A stretch of 64,000 nt of DNA from CBDFNN01 sp965250215 (GTDB taxonomy: Bacteria; Bacteroidota; Rhodothermia; Rhodothermales; DATKEJ01), in NCBI GenBank assembly GCA_965250215.1, contig CBDFNN010000004.1, forward strand, positions 4,340,001 to 4,404,000, in the 5' to 3' direction. Of the stretch, positions 26,850 to 34,690 are shown in pieces. Under the pieces are notes generated by a model. The model had not been told where the DNA came from, made no database searches, and was given only the letters and a program-made list of their open reading frames with translations. A program made the position numbers and the translations under genes. Every line of letters begins with the position of its first letter. Position 1 is the first letter of the stretch.

Positions 26850-27243
26850 AACTGATGTGCTTAATCCTAAGGCAAATATCGTCTCGAAACGATTTGAACA
26901 CTATCCAAATCCTAATTGTTCGAATTACTCTAATTATCGCTATTTAGCCCCTTGCAATTATAATGCGTTCGCATTATGTTCACATATCTCGAATCGTTTG
27001 ATGAGGCAAATATTGACCGTTTTGAGCTTTGCGTCTGATATCACCCAAAAGAAGTAGGCAGTTCATAGTAAGATAAGATCTCATACACTCAATCACCCTA
27101 ATGAGATAACGATCCTTCTTAACACTATGCTGTTCCGCTCGACCTCGACATAGACGGGGTGTTTTTGATATCTGGCATCGCTCAGCTGGGCAGACTTTTA
27201 TCACCCTTGCCTCTCGGGCCTCGATAACCTAACCAATAAAATT
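26850..27243. promoter_or_regulatory. Divergent upstream region with 18-bp palindrome
   Basis: No gene is seen in this 394-base AT-rich gap between the divergent DinB gene and the 27244 cassette. A hairpin/operator-like palindrome, ATAATGCG-TT-CGCATTAT, lies at 26960-26977. TCGAAACGATTT (near 26884) and TCGAATCGTTT (near 26990) flank it as similar half-sites. It could bind a regulator of the cassette. Confidence 0.45.
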
Positions 27244-28746
27244 ATGCCCTCTACTATTCCCTACGACCCGTCCATCGTGATTGGAAATCTTGTACATCCA
27301 CAGGATCTCGAGCGATTGATGAAAATTGGCGAAAACCTTGCCGACGCTGACCAGAAGGAAGATGAAATGAACAATCTTCTTGCTTTGAAAAGAAGCATCG
27401 ATATGACAATCCAGGAGCTGATGGATATGAGCATCGATGTGAATGATATCATCAAGGAGAGTGACAAGGTTGGTGTAAACATCAGGAAGGCCGCGATCGC
27501 ATATGCGCAAGCTAAAATCAAGGGTGAGCAAGCCAATGCAAAAATCAAGGGAAAATCCTTGGTTCAATTCGATATCGAGTCGCCCATCGACTACAACAAA
27601 ACGCAGACCAAGTTCATGCCCCTAGCGGCGGACTCACTCAAGATGAATGCTCAGTATTTTTCTTTCGATGAGAACATGCAAGATTCTCGGACACAGGCCT
27701 CTGCCGTTTCATCCTTTGTCAGTGCTGAAGTGGACTGGTTGGGAGATAGTTTCAAGGGCCAGGCAAGTGGCTCTGTTCAGAAACAAATGAACAGCCAGTA
27801 TCAGCGACATAGTATTTCTGGGACACTTGTAATTACGATTAGCTGTACGCACAAAAATGCACTACTCCTAGCTCCATTTATTCTGGATGTGGATAAAGGC
27901 ATCAGAGTATGGAATCAGGTCTTTCCGAAGAGTCAACTAAATCCGTCAAACCCAGCATCTTTAGCAAAGGCAGCGGCAGAAGCGGACTCTGGTCAGGATA
28001 GCAAAGAGACACTGACCTTGGTTTCAGGAGCTACTTTTGGATCTTGCTTCATCGGGATGGTCCATGTACTCAATACGACGACGACGCAATCATCCGAACG
28101 AATGGAATCTGTGGCTTCTAGCTTGCAGACTCAATTCAAAGTCGGTGGAATGTTTGCAGACGTATCTGGAGGATTCGGAGTAGACGCCTCTTTCTCGAAT
28201 GATGCGAAGAATTTGCTGAGTACTCAGAATATCCAATCGCACTGTACTGTCACCGCTATTGGTTCAATCCCCTCTATCAAATCGAACTCTGTGAGTTTGG
28301 CTGTCAAGGAGATTTCCAATTTTGACGGGGCTTCCTCAATGGACAAATTGGCAACCCTTCAAAATGCAACGGCAACCGCCAAAGACACAGTAGATTCTTC
28401 AGCGAATTCTGCTAGAACAGGCGCTCAAATGCTCGCCATGGAGAACACCAAAATCCAAGGCGTGCTTAGTGGATTGGCCGATATCGACGATGGTGCAAAC
28501 AAAATCCTGGACATCAACTCAATGATGACCGGAATGGAGGACTACCTCGATAAAGCTCTCGCAGATGGTTTCCAAGGAGTACCTATCAACTATTATCTCA
28601 AGCCGATTACGAAATACGAATTGGCCGAGATGTGGATAGCCAAGTACTTCCCAGGAAAGTATATGACAGAATCGGGCGATGATAGCACCTCTTCTGTTGC
28701 TGCCAACGGTAGCTCAACCAGCGCTGACACGGCAAAAGCCGCTTAG
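27244..28746 (+). CDS. Unrecognised 500-residue protein, first gene of lysozyme cassette
   Basis: I recognise no named domain. There is no signal peptide. Residues about 15-110 are helical and partly coiled-coil (IGENLADADQKEDEMNNLL, KRSIDMTIQELMDMSIDV). Residues about 140-355 are rich in alternating small polar and hydrophobic residues (FVSAEVDWLGDSFKGQASG, FKVGGMFADVSGGFGVDAS, IQSHCTVTAIGSIPSIKS), as in beta-sheet or pore-forming folds. Residues 370-450 are again helical. The tail is Ser/Thr/Ala-rich. From memory the wording resembles hypothetical proteins in fungi and scattered bacteria, which I cannot verify. It is followed 70 bases later by a membrane GH25 lysozyme gene on the same strand, so the two probably act together; a membrane-active or structural role is inference. 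Confidence 0.6.
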   Translation: MPSTIPYDPSIVIGNLVHPQDLERLMKIGENLADADQKEDEMNNLLALKRSIDMTIQELMDMSIDVNDIIKESDKVGVNIRKAAIAYAQAKIKGEQANAKIKGKSLVQFDIESPIDYNKTQTKFMPLAADSLKMNAQYFSFDENMQDSRTQASAVSSFVSAEVDWLGDSFKGQASGSVQKQMNSQYQRHSISGTLVITISCTHKNALLLAPFILDVDKGIRVWNQVFPKSQLNPSNPASLAKAAAEADSGQDSKETLTLVSGATFGSCFIGMVHVLNTTTTQSSERMESVASSLQTQFKVGGMFADVSGGFGVDASFSNDAKNLLSTQNIQSHCTVTAIGSIPSIKSNSVSLAVKEISNFDGASSMDKLATLQNATATAKDTVDSSANSARTGAQMLAMENTKIQGVLSGLADIDDGANKILDINSMMTGMEDYLDKALADGFQGVPINYYLKPITKYELAEMWIAKYFPGKYMTESGDDSTSSVAANGSSTSADTAKAA

Positions 28747-28759
28747 TAAAATATATCAA

Positions 28760-28795
28760 GGGGGCCTCTCACAATCACCCAAGAAGAGGCCTCCC
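28760..28795 (+). terminator. Hairpin between the two cassette genes
   Basis: GGGGGCCTCT (28760-28769) pairs with AGAGGCCTCC (28785-28794) with one mismatch, followed by TGATTCTTT. It lies between the stop of the first cassette gene and the start of the lysozyme gene, so it may be a partial terminator reducing expression of the second gene. Confidence 0.55.
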
Positions 28796-28816
28796 TGATT
28801 CTTTGTAGGAATGTGA

Positions 28817-30829
28817 ATGGCTAGGACGGGTGGACTATATTCCGCTTTAAGTCTCAGTCATAATAATCCCAGAATGAGTCCTTCTCTTCCACTGGACGAC
28901 ATTAATAAGCTCATAAAATCGATTCAGTCGGGACTGACGGAATCAAGTTCTGCTATGCGCAAAATCGTCGACCAATTCAAGGAGACGAAGGATCCGAAAG
29001 TCCTAAAGGAAATCGATCCTGTTCTAGCGGAGGATATTTTTACTCTATCCGCCCTTTGGAAGATTAAGGCCAAGATTCAGGGCGAATCAGAGGAGCAAGA
29101 GCTGGAGATGGTATCGAGCCTATTCATGACTCGGTCTGCAGAAAAAAGCACCCTCATCAGTCAGCTAGGACAAATAGAAGATGACTACAAACCAGCCCAC
29201 GCTTCATTCTATCGAAACATCCTAGCACTCAATTCCATGAAGAATGAGCTCGCTGGAATTTCCGGAGGTAAAAGACTTAAGAGCGAGATCGAGGAATACT
29301 CGAATCTATTTCAGGAGATTTTTAGCAAATGGAAAGCAGACGGCGGCAAGGAAGACATCGTAAATCTCCGCAACAAGATCTCTATCAAGATCCTCGCACT
29401 AAACAAAGTTTATCCCACAAACGCTCTTCATTCTAAGTCTAATGAACGCGCTTTGAAATGCGAGCTAGCCTACGAAGTTATTTCAAAGCTTCAGAAACGA
29501 TTTATTGATCAAGCTGAAGAATATCTAGAAAACTCGACAAAACTGAACGACGCTCTTGTCAATCTAAACGAGTTGCTAACAAAACGAAATGCCAAGACAG
29601 CAGAGACATTGCCGAAACCCTTGTCCAAGCTAGAGACGGCCAATGCATCTACTCGAGGCAATGAACCTGAAAACACGACATCAGATTCACAAAAGGAAGT
29701 AGACAAACTTTTAGCTAAACTGCGTGATCAGCCCCTAAAAATGAAAGCCCTAGTTCCGCCGGTAGACGTCGAATCCAAGTCGGATTTATCGCTCGTCTCA
29801 AAGGATGTCGAAATCGACAAGTTGATCAAGAAAACGCCGCCTGAACCGATTTCCGCAGCTGCAATTAGAAATCCGAAGGCAAGGAAAGAAATAAACTGGT
29901 CGTCGGCTCAGATTTACATACCTGTCACCTTGATACTAGCATGTATAGCCGGCTATATCGGACTGCAGAGTAGCTGGGGAAAGTCCTTGGGACTAGGTAG
30001 TCAAGAAAGCACTACGACTTCATTCGCGGGTCACACTCAAAATAATCCCGGTCCTGAGGATCATGTAAGCTCGATTGGTGACCACCTCTCGCTCCTTTCT
30101 AATCTTGCAGACAGCACTGGAGTTGCAGCGGACTCAAGTACAGAGGCTAGTGCGAACGAATTTTTTTCAATCCAAAATCCAGAGTATGGAATCGATGTTT
30201 CACACTACCAAGGGGATATAGACTGGGCGACCGTTGCATCATTTGATACGCTAGGTGAAGCCATCGCTTTTGCCATTATCAAGGCTTCGGAAGGCACAAG
30301 CACAGATCCAAAATTCGAGCAAAATTGGGCCAATGCAAAAAAGTCCCTTTCAAAAGTTGGAGCCTATCACTACTTCTCCCTCAAAACGGATGGGGTTAAG
30401 CAGGCAAATCATTTTATTGAGACGGTAGATCTAGGGGAAGGCGACATTCGGCCTATTGTCGATGTCGAGAGCAATTGCACAAAATGCTTCGAAGATGGCA
30501 ACCCTAGTCTCGAAGGATTAATCTCAAATCTCAACAAGTACATCTCCACGATCGAAGATCATTACAAAACTAAAGCGCTAGTCTATACCGGCGAGTATTT
30601 CTATCGCCAATATCTCGAAGGCTCTTTCCCCAATCAAGATTTTTGGTTGGCGGATTACAGCAAATCTAAGTCTGCACAGCAGATTGCAAACTCTCACACG
30701 AATCCAAAGGATTTAGAGCGAGCAATAATGTGGCAATTCTCTGCGTCTGGAAAACTGCATGGAATTGAAGGGGCGGTTGATCTCAATTATTTGCCTGGTC
30801 AATATTCGGCGGATGTTCTTATCGACTAG
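28817..30829 (+). CDS. Membrane-anchored GH25 lysozyme with long helical N-domain
   Basis: A 670-residue protein. Residues 25-260 are charged and helical with coiled-coil character; 260-360 is a linker; a single transmembrane helix spans about 366-383; 390-455 is a Ser/Thr-rich linker; residues 457-670 are a glycoside hydrolase family 25 muramidase. Visible GH25 landmarks are GIDVSHYQGDIDW (458-470), IIKASEG (487-493), AYHYF (516-520) and the catalytic DVE (549-551). Without a cleaved signal, the helical part should face the cytoplasm and the lysozyme the periplasm. ATG 28817 has AGGA upstream at good spacing. A cell-wall enzyme tethered to a cytoplasmic sensor or effector-like domain is unusual. 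Confidence 0.88.
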   Translation: MARTGGLYSALSLSHNNPRMSPSLPLDDINKLIKSIQSGLTESSSAMRKIVDQFKETKDPKVLKEIDPVLAEDIFTLSALWKIKAKIQGESEEQELEMVSSLFMTRSAEKSTLISQLGQIEDDYKPAHASFYRNILALNSMKNELAGISGGKRLKSEIEEYSNLFQEIFSKWKADGGKEDIVNLRNKISIKILALNKVYPTNALHSKSNERALKCELAYEVISKLQKRFIDQAEEYLENSTKLNDALVNLNELLTKRNAKTAETLPKPLSKLETANASTRGNEPENTTSDSQKEVDKLLAKLRDQPLKMKALVPPVDVESKSDLSLVSKDVEIDKLIKKTPPEPISAAAIRNPKARKEINWSSAQIYIPVTLILACIAGYIGLQSSWGKSLGLGSQESTTTSFAGHTQNNPGPEDHVSSIGDHLSLLSNLADSTGVAADSSTEASANEFFSIQNPEYGIDVSHYQGDIDWATVASFDTLGEAIAFAIIKASEGTSTDPKFEQNWANAKKSLSKVGAYHYFSLKTDGVKQANHFIETVDLGEGDIRPIVDVESNCTKCFEDGNPSLEGLISNLNKYISTIEDHYKTKALVYTGEYFYRQYLEGSFPNQDFWLADYSKSKSAQQIANSHTNPKDLERAIMWQFSASGKLHGIEGAVDLNYLPGQYSADVLID

Positions 30830-30874
30830 TCGAGGAAGATGGGCGAAGCCCGAGATCGATATTAAGACCGTTAG

Positions 30875-30940
30875 CTGTGTTCCGTTTTCCGTGTTCTGTT
30901 TTCAGAGGTTGTCAGTTGGCAGTTTTCGGTGGTCAATTGC
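30875..30940. repeat. TTTTCCGTG / GTTGGCAG-type simple repeat
   Basis: GTTCCGTTTTCCGTGTTCTG and following degenerate units. The 20-mer at 30884-30903 is identical to 6927-6946, about 24 kb away. It occupies the gap between the lysozyme gene and the M1 peptidase gene. Confidence 0.7.
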
Positions 30941-30998
30941 TTTAACGTTTTCTTATACTTTGAGTCGTCACCCTTGGTAAGAAAATGCAACGGAAAAC

Positions 30999-32636
30999 AT
31001 GAATCTACTATTCTTTCTAGCTCTTCTCCTCTCCTTTTCTAGTTCTGTCTTCCGAGGGCCAGTTATGGACACTTATCCGAAGAATCCCAACATCGATGTA
31101 GTGAACTACGTCTTTGAACTCAGCCTGACTGACGACTCGAACGAGATAATCGGCGAAGCCACGATCGATCTTCGTTTTCTTACGAATGGTACTTCCACAG
31201 TCCGGCTAGACCTGATTCGAAAGAGCTCTGACCTGGAGGAAAAAGGCATGACCGTGTCCGCCGTCACCATGGCCGGCAAGAGTTTGAGTTTCGTTCATCA
31301 AGAGGACGCTCTATTCATCAATCTCCCAGATCCTTCCAGCGTAAACCAGCGCTCCCAGATCCAAGTAAGTTATCGAGGCGTGCCCGCGTCTGGACTTAAA
31401 ATTGCACCTAACAAATATGGGGACCGTGGATTTTTCTCGGACAACTGGCCCAACCGAGCTCGAAATTGGTTGCCTAGCATCGATCATCCCTATGACAAGG
31501 CCAAGGTTGAATTCATTGTCACTGCTCCTGATCACTACCAAGTAATCTCCAACGGACTCCGTGTCGAAGAAACAGACCTAGGTAACGGTACACGATTGAC
31601 TCATTGGCGCCATTCTGTACCTATCGCTTCTTGGCTTTATGTCCTTGGTGTTGCTCGCTTCGCCGTTCAACATGTCGACGACTATGATGGCATCTCGATT
31701 TCTACTTGGGTCTATCCCCAAGACCGTGACGCGGGCTTCTACGACTTCGCCGTGCCTACCAAGGCAGCCATGGCTTTCTACTCGGACATGGTCGGCCCTT
31801 ATTCATACGAGAAGTTGGACAACATACAGTCTAACAGTGTGGGCGGTGGTATGGAGGCAGCAAGCGCTATTTTTTATGGCGACAAATCCGTCACAGGAGA
31901 TCGAAGCGAAAGATGGAGAAACGTGATCATTCACGAAGTTGCCCATCAGTGGTTTGGCAATGCCGTCACCGAATACGACTGGGACGATGTCTGGCTGAGC
32001 GAGGGCTTTGCAACCTACTTCACCCTGCTATTCATTGAGCACGCCTATGGCAAGGATGAATTCATGAAAGGACTCAAGGCTAGCAAACTTAGGGTTGATA
32101 ATTTTCAAGAAGAGAACCCTGACTATCGCATCGTCCACGACAATCTCGATGACATGAGCAAAGTTAGCTCCGGGAACACCTACCAAAAGGGCGCCTGGAT
32201 CTTGCATATGCTCCGAGGCATGATGGGCGACGACGCATTTTGGGCCGGAATTCAATCTTACTATGCCGAATTCCAAGACAAAAACGCCAGAACGACAGAT
32301 TTTCGTCGGCACATGGAAGAAGCTTCAGGTCTCGATCTAGAAAAGTTTTTCGATCAATGGTTGTATAAACCCGGGACGATGAAAGTTGAGTGGGACTGGA
32401 AATACAATGAAGGAGAAAAATCACTAGAGATCTCTATGTCACAGCCTGGTGACATATTTCAGATGCCGATTCAAGTAGGCATAAGCTCGAAGGATGGCTC
32501 GCCGCAGGTCCAAACAATTAACTTGGACAGTGCTGAACAAGATTTCAAAATCAAACTTGATGCCGCGCCAGAAGAAGTCGTCCTAGATCCCAATCATTTA
32601 GTCCTAATGCTCGTCAATCCTAGCGAGATGGAATAG
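30999..32636 (+). CDS. Exported M1 family aminopeptidase
   Basis: A 545-residue zinc metallopeptidase. The signal peptide covers the first 17-20 residues. The zinc site HEVAHQWFGN is at 312-321 with the third ligand E335 in WLSEGFATYF, the M1 spacing. The exopeptidase (GAMEN-like) motif is GGMEAA at 283-288. It is shorter than full-size aminopeptidase N, lacking the large C-terminal helical domain. A periplasmic or secreted role in releasing N-terminal residues from peptides fits a heterotroph. ATG start at 30999. Confidence 0.93.
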   Translation: MNLLFFLALLLSFSSSVFRGPVMDTYPKNPNIDVVNYVFELSLTDDSNEIIGEATIDLRFLTNGTSTVRLDLIRKSSDLEEKGMTVSAVTMAGKSLSFVHQEDALFINLPDPSSVNQRSQIQVSYRGVPASGLKIAPNKYGDRGFFSDNWPNRARNWLPSIDHPYDKAKVEFIVTAPDHYQVISNGLRVEETDLGNGTRLTHWRHSVPIASWLYVLGVARFAVQHVDDYDGISISTWVYPQDRDAGFYDFAVPTKAAMAFYSDMVGPYSYEKLDNIQSNSVGGGMEAASAIFYGDKSVTGDRSERWRNVIIHEVAHQWFGNAVTEYDWDDVWLSEGFATYFTLLFIEHAYGKDEFMKGLKASKLRVDNFQEENPDYRIVHDNLDDMSKVSSGNTYQKGAWILHMLRGMMGDDAFWAGIQSYYAEFQDKNARTTDFRRHMEEASGLDLEKFFDQWLYKPGTMKVEWDWKYNEGEKSLEISMSQPGDIFQMPIQVGISSKDGSPQVQTINLDSAEQDFKIKLDAAPEEVVLDPNHLVLMLVNPSEME

Positions 32637-32683
32637 GATATGCGAGCGCGAAGTCTATGCTAGCATATAACTAGCAACAACTT

Positions 32684-33358
32684 GTGTTGAGGAGAATCTC
32701 GCTGCCTTTGGTCCTTTGCTTCCTTCTGTCCAACTGTTCTCTTCACCATCCAATGAGTGAAATGGCTATCGGGCAATCAGATTTGAATAAAACAAAATTC
32801 GGACTGGGATTTACAGGTTCAATTACCGGCATTAATGGAAAACCCATCATCAGAAGGGATACCAAGGATTGTCTAAATATCGATTGCCGTGCTCGTGGTC
32901 CCATTCCCTCGCCTGCGATGATTGGACTATTTTTTCGCAATAAAAACTACTCATTTAGCTTGGGCATGCCTAGCCTGGGCTTTGATGTGACCAACAAGAT
33001 CGGAGAACAGACCTTCATGACCCTGTCGGCATCTGCCTTTGCCGGAGGTCAAGTCAACATCATGCGATACAAACGTCACTCTGGCTTTGTGCAAACCAAT
33101 TATGGGATAAGCTATCGAGTCTTTAATTATCCCTTGGAACGAGGCAGCGGACCAGATGCTTTTCACTACGAAAGTATTTTCCATATTCTAGAAACGAAGT
33201 ATATCCATGCCTTTGGATTCCGAGCCAGCCATTTGTCCCACACCTCTCTCAAGGGGAAAAAACCACAACCGCTTCATTTATTCCTTTCATCATTTGTAGG
33301 CTTCGTCCCAGTTACAAGGCAGCCTGTTGTGTCCTTTTCCATTTCGATAGGTGGATAG
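32684..33358 (+). CDS. Lipoprotein of unknown function
   Basis: A 224-residue protein starting at GTG 32684 (or the adjacent TTG), with a lipobox-like LLSNCSLHH around Cys18. The mature part alternates glycine-rich hydrophobic strands (FGLGFTGSITGI, YSFSLGMPSLGFDV, FMTLSASAFAGGQV), ending in VVSFSISIGG, which is compatible with a small beta-barrel or beta-sandwich at the outer membrane. I recognise no family. It follows the M1 peptidase by 47 bases on the same strand and may be cotranscribed. Confidence 0.6.
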   Translation: MLRRISLPLVLCFLLSNCSLHHPMSEMAIGQSDLNKTKFGLGFTGSITGINGKPIIRRDTKDCLNIDCRARGPIPSPAMIGLFFRNKNYSFSLGMPSLGFDVTNKIGEQTFMTLSASAFAGGQVNIMRYKRHSGFVQTNYGISYRVFNYPLERGSGPDAFHYESIFHILETKYIHAFGFRASHLSHTSLKGKKPQPLHLFLSSFVGFVPVTRQPVVSFSISIGG

Positions 33359-33371
33359 AAGACATCAGTAA

Positions 33372-33404
33372 AAAAGGGAAAAACTGATATCGAATTTCCC
33401 TTTT
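33372..33404. terminator. Bidirectional terminator
   Basis: AAAAGGGAAA (33372-33381) pairs perfectly with TTTCCCTTTT (33395-33404) around a 13-base loop. It is placed 13 bases after the stop of the lipoprotein gene and can act in both directions. Confidence 0.7.
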
Positions 33405-33424
33405 GCATTGATCACTGATTCTGT

Positions 33425-33484
33425 CTATTTGATTAGAACCAGTTTCTCTGTCTCGACAAAATTCTCACCTTTATCTTGCTCCAA
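33425..33484 (-). pseudogene. Orphan type IX sorting-domain tail
   Basis: Twenty codons on the minus strand ending GENFVETEKLVLIK and a TAG. The DNA closely matches the 3' end of the choice-of-anchor B gene (34691-34750), which ends GENFVETEKLVLVK, and an in-frame stop lies just upstream. This is the remaining tail of a lost or rearranged sorted protein, or a short duplication of its neighbour's end 1.3 kb away. Confidence 0.75.
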
Positions 33485-33553
33485 TTAGGTGCAACTAGAT
33501 GGTCCGAAATTTCAACCTCTTGCCTCTCAGACCAAGAAGGTTAGTAAAATTCT

Positions 33554-33598
33554 TTCTGATGTTCTGATGTTCTGATGTTCTGATGTTCTGATGTTCTG
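33554..33598. repeat. 8-bp tandem repeat (GTTCTGAT) at gene end
   Basis: Five to six consecutive copies of the octamer, only the last one or two bases diverging, ending at the stop codon of the following minus-strand gene. It is the cleanest member of the TCTGA repeat family in the window. Confidence 0.85.
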
Positions 33599-33599
33599 T

Positions 33600-34508
33600 C
33601 TACGGTCTCCACACGGGTAACTGGTCCGCCCCTGGATTTGAAGTCAGTCGCGAGAGACTGGAACCATCGGCTCCAATTGTATAAAGCTCCCAGTTTCCGT
33701 CGCGGTTTGTGTCAAAGACAACATGGGTGCCGCCACTCCCCGAATAGGACGCCTGGAATTCATCCCCTGATCCTCCCACTAGAAGAGTCGGCTCCGATCC
33801 ATCGAGGGGATATTTATAGATATCATCACTGCCACCCCGATCTGAGACCATCAATAATTCGAGGCAATCAGAGCTGAAAGTTGGAGAGCAATCGAATCCA
33901 TCATAGGTCGATATTTGCTCGGGAAGAGGATTGTTCGGATCCATGATCCAAATGTCACCATTTCCTGATCGATTAGAATAAAAGACGACCTTTGAACAGG
34001 GAGCACCGGGCGAGCCAGAGCCACAAATGGGCTCGTTGTCCACTGCAGGATCGTTGGTCAGTCGTATTTTATTGGATCCATCGGCATCCATTATATAGAT
34101 CTCTGAGTTTCCGTCTCTCGTGCTCCTGAAGGTGATCCTCGTTCCATTCTGACACCAACTGGGGTCAGTGTCTGCGGCTGGGTCGCTCGTCAATCGGGTT
34201 AGATTGGATCCGTCGACATTCATAACATAAATATCGAATTGTCCTCCCTCCCTCTTGGAGGCAAAAGCAATCTTGTTTCCGTCCGGCGACCAAGCTGGGT
34301 CGTCGTCATCGGCGGGGTTTTTGGTGATGTTGATAAATTCGGAGCCATCAGGCGTAATCAGATAGATTTCGTCATTCGAGTCTCGATCACTTCGGAAAGC
34401 GATAAGATCTTGATTGAAGTTGAAGTCGATCCCGGGCTCAGACGAGTCACAACTCAACAAGGTCAACGTGGCAAGGGCTAGGGCGCAAGTCTTTTTCGTC
34501 CATCTCAT
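33600..34508 (-). CDS. TolB/PD40-like beta-propeller lipoprotein
   Basis: A 302-residue lipoprotein starting at ATG 34508 (MRWTKKTCALALATLTLLSC, Cys20). The mature protein is built of six to seven PD40/TolB-type blades (WSPDGNKIAFASKREGG, DIYVMNVDGSNLTRLT, EIYIMDADGSNKIRLT), each with the characteristic aspartate-rich turns. Similar proteins are periplasmic or surface binding scaffolds; the Pal-binding TolB role is unlikely because there is no TolB N-terminal domain or tol operon here. Partner unknown. The stop codon is directly followed by an octamer repeat. Confidence 0.85.
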   Translation of the reverse strand: MRWTKKTCALALATLTLLSCDSSEPGIDFNFNQDLIAFRSDRDSNDEIYLITPDGSEFINITKNPADDDDPAWSPDGNKIAFASKREGGQFDIYVMNVDGSNLTRLTSDPAADTDPSWCQNGTRITFRSTRDGNSEIYIMDADGSNKIRLTNDPAVDNEPICGSGSPGAPCSKVVFYSNRSGNGDIWIMDPNNPLPEQISTYDGFDCSPTFSSDCLELLMVSDRGGSDDIYKYPLDGSEPTLLVGGSGDEFQASYSGSGGTHVVFDTNRDGNWELYTIGADGSSLSRLTSNPGADQLPVWRP

Positions 34509-34638
34509 GTTTTCTCCCATAAAATACAGCCTTCTCTGAGGCCTCATTTTACTATGCGTCTTTTCGACGAGAAGTAGACCGTTGAAAGATCAGCACGATC
34601 AATAAGCTGTTGAGATTGTAATGCCTTTGCCAAACAAA

Positions 34639-34670
34639 GAATGGGAAGGCGACTACTCGCCTTCCCATTC
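34639..34670 (-). terminator. Strong intrinsic terminator
   Basis: Perfect 14-bp arms GAATGGGAAGGCGA (34639-34652) and TCGCCTTCCCATTC (34657-34670) with a 4-base loop; on the minus strand it is followed by TTTGTTTG. It lies 20 bases after the stop of the choice-of-anchor B gene. Confidence 0.85.
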
Positions 34671-34690
34671 TCGTTAACCGCTCGTAGTCT

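Noticed and set aside
27244..28746. Assignment of the 500-residue protein to the MACPF or aerolysin pore-forming families
   Set aside because: The alternating central segments are suggestive, but no family signature is visible, so I left it unassigned.
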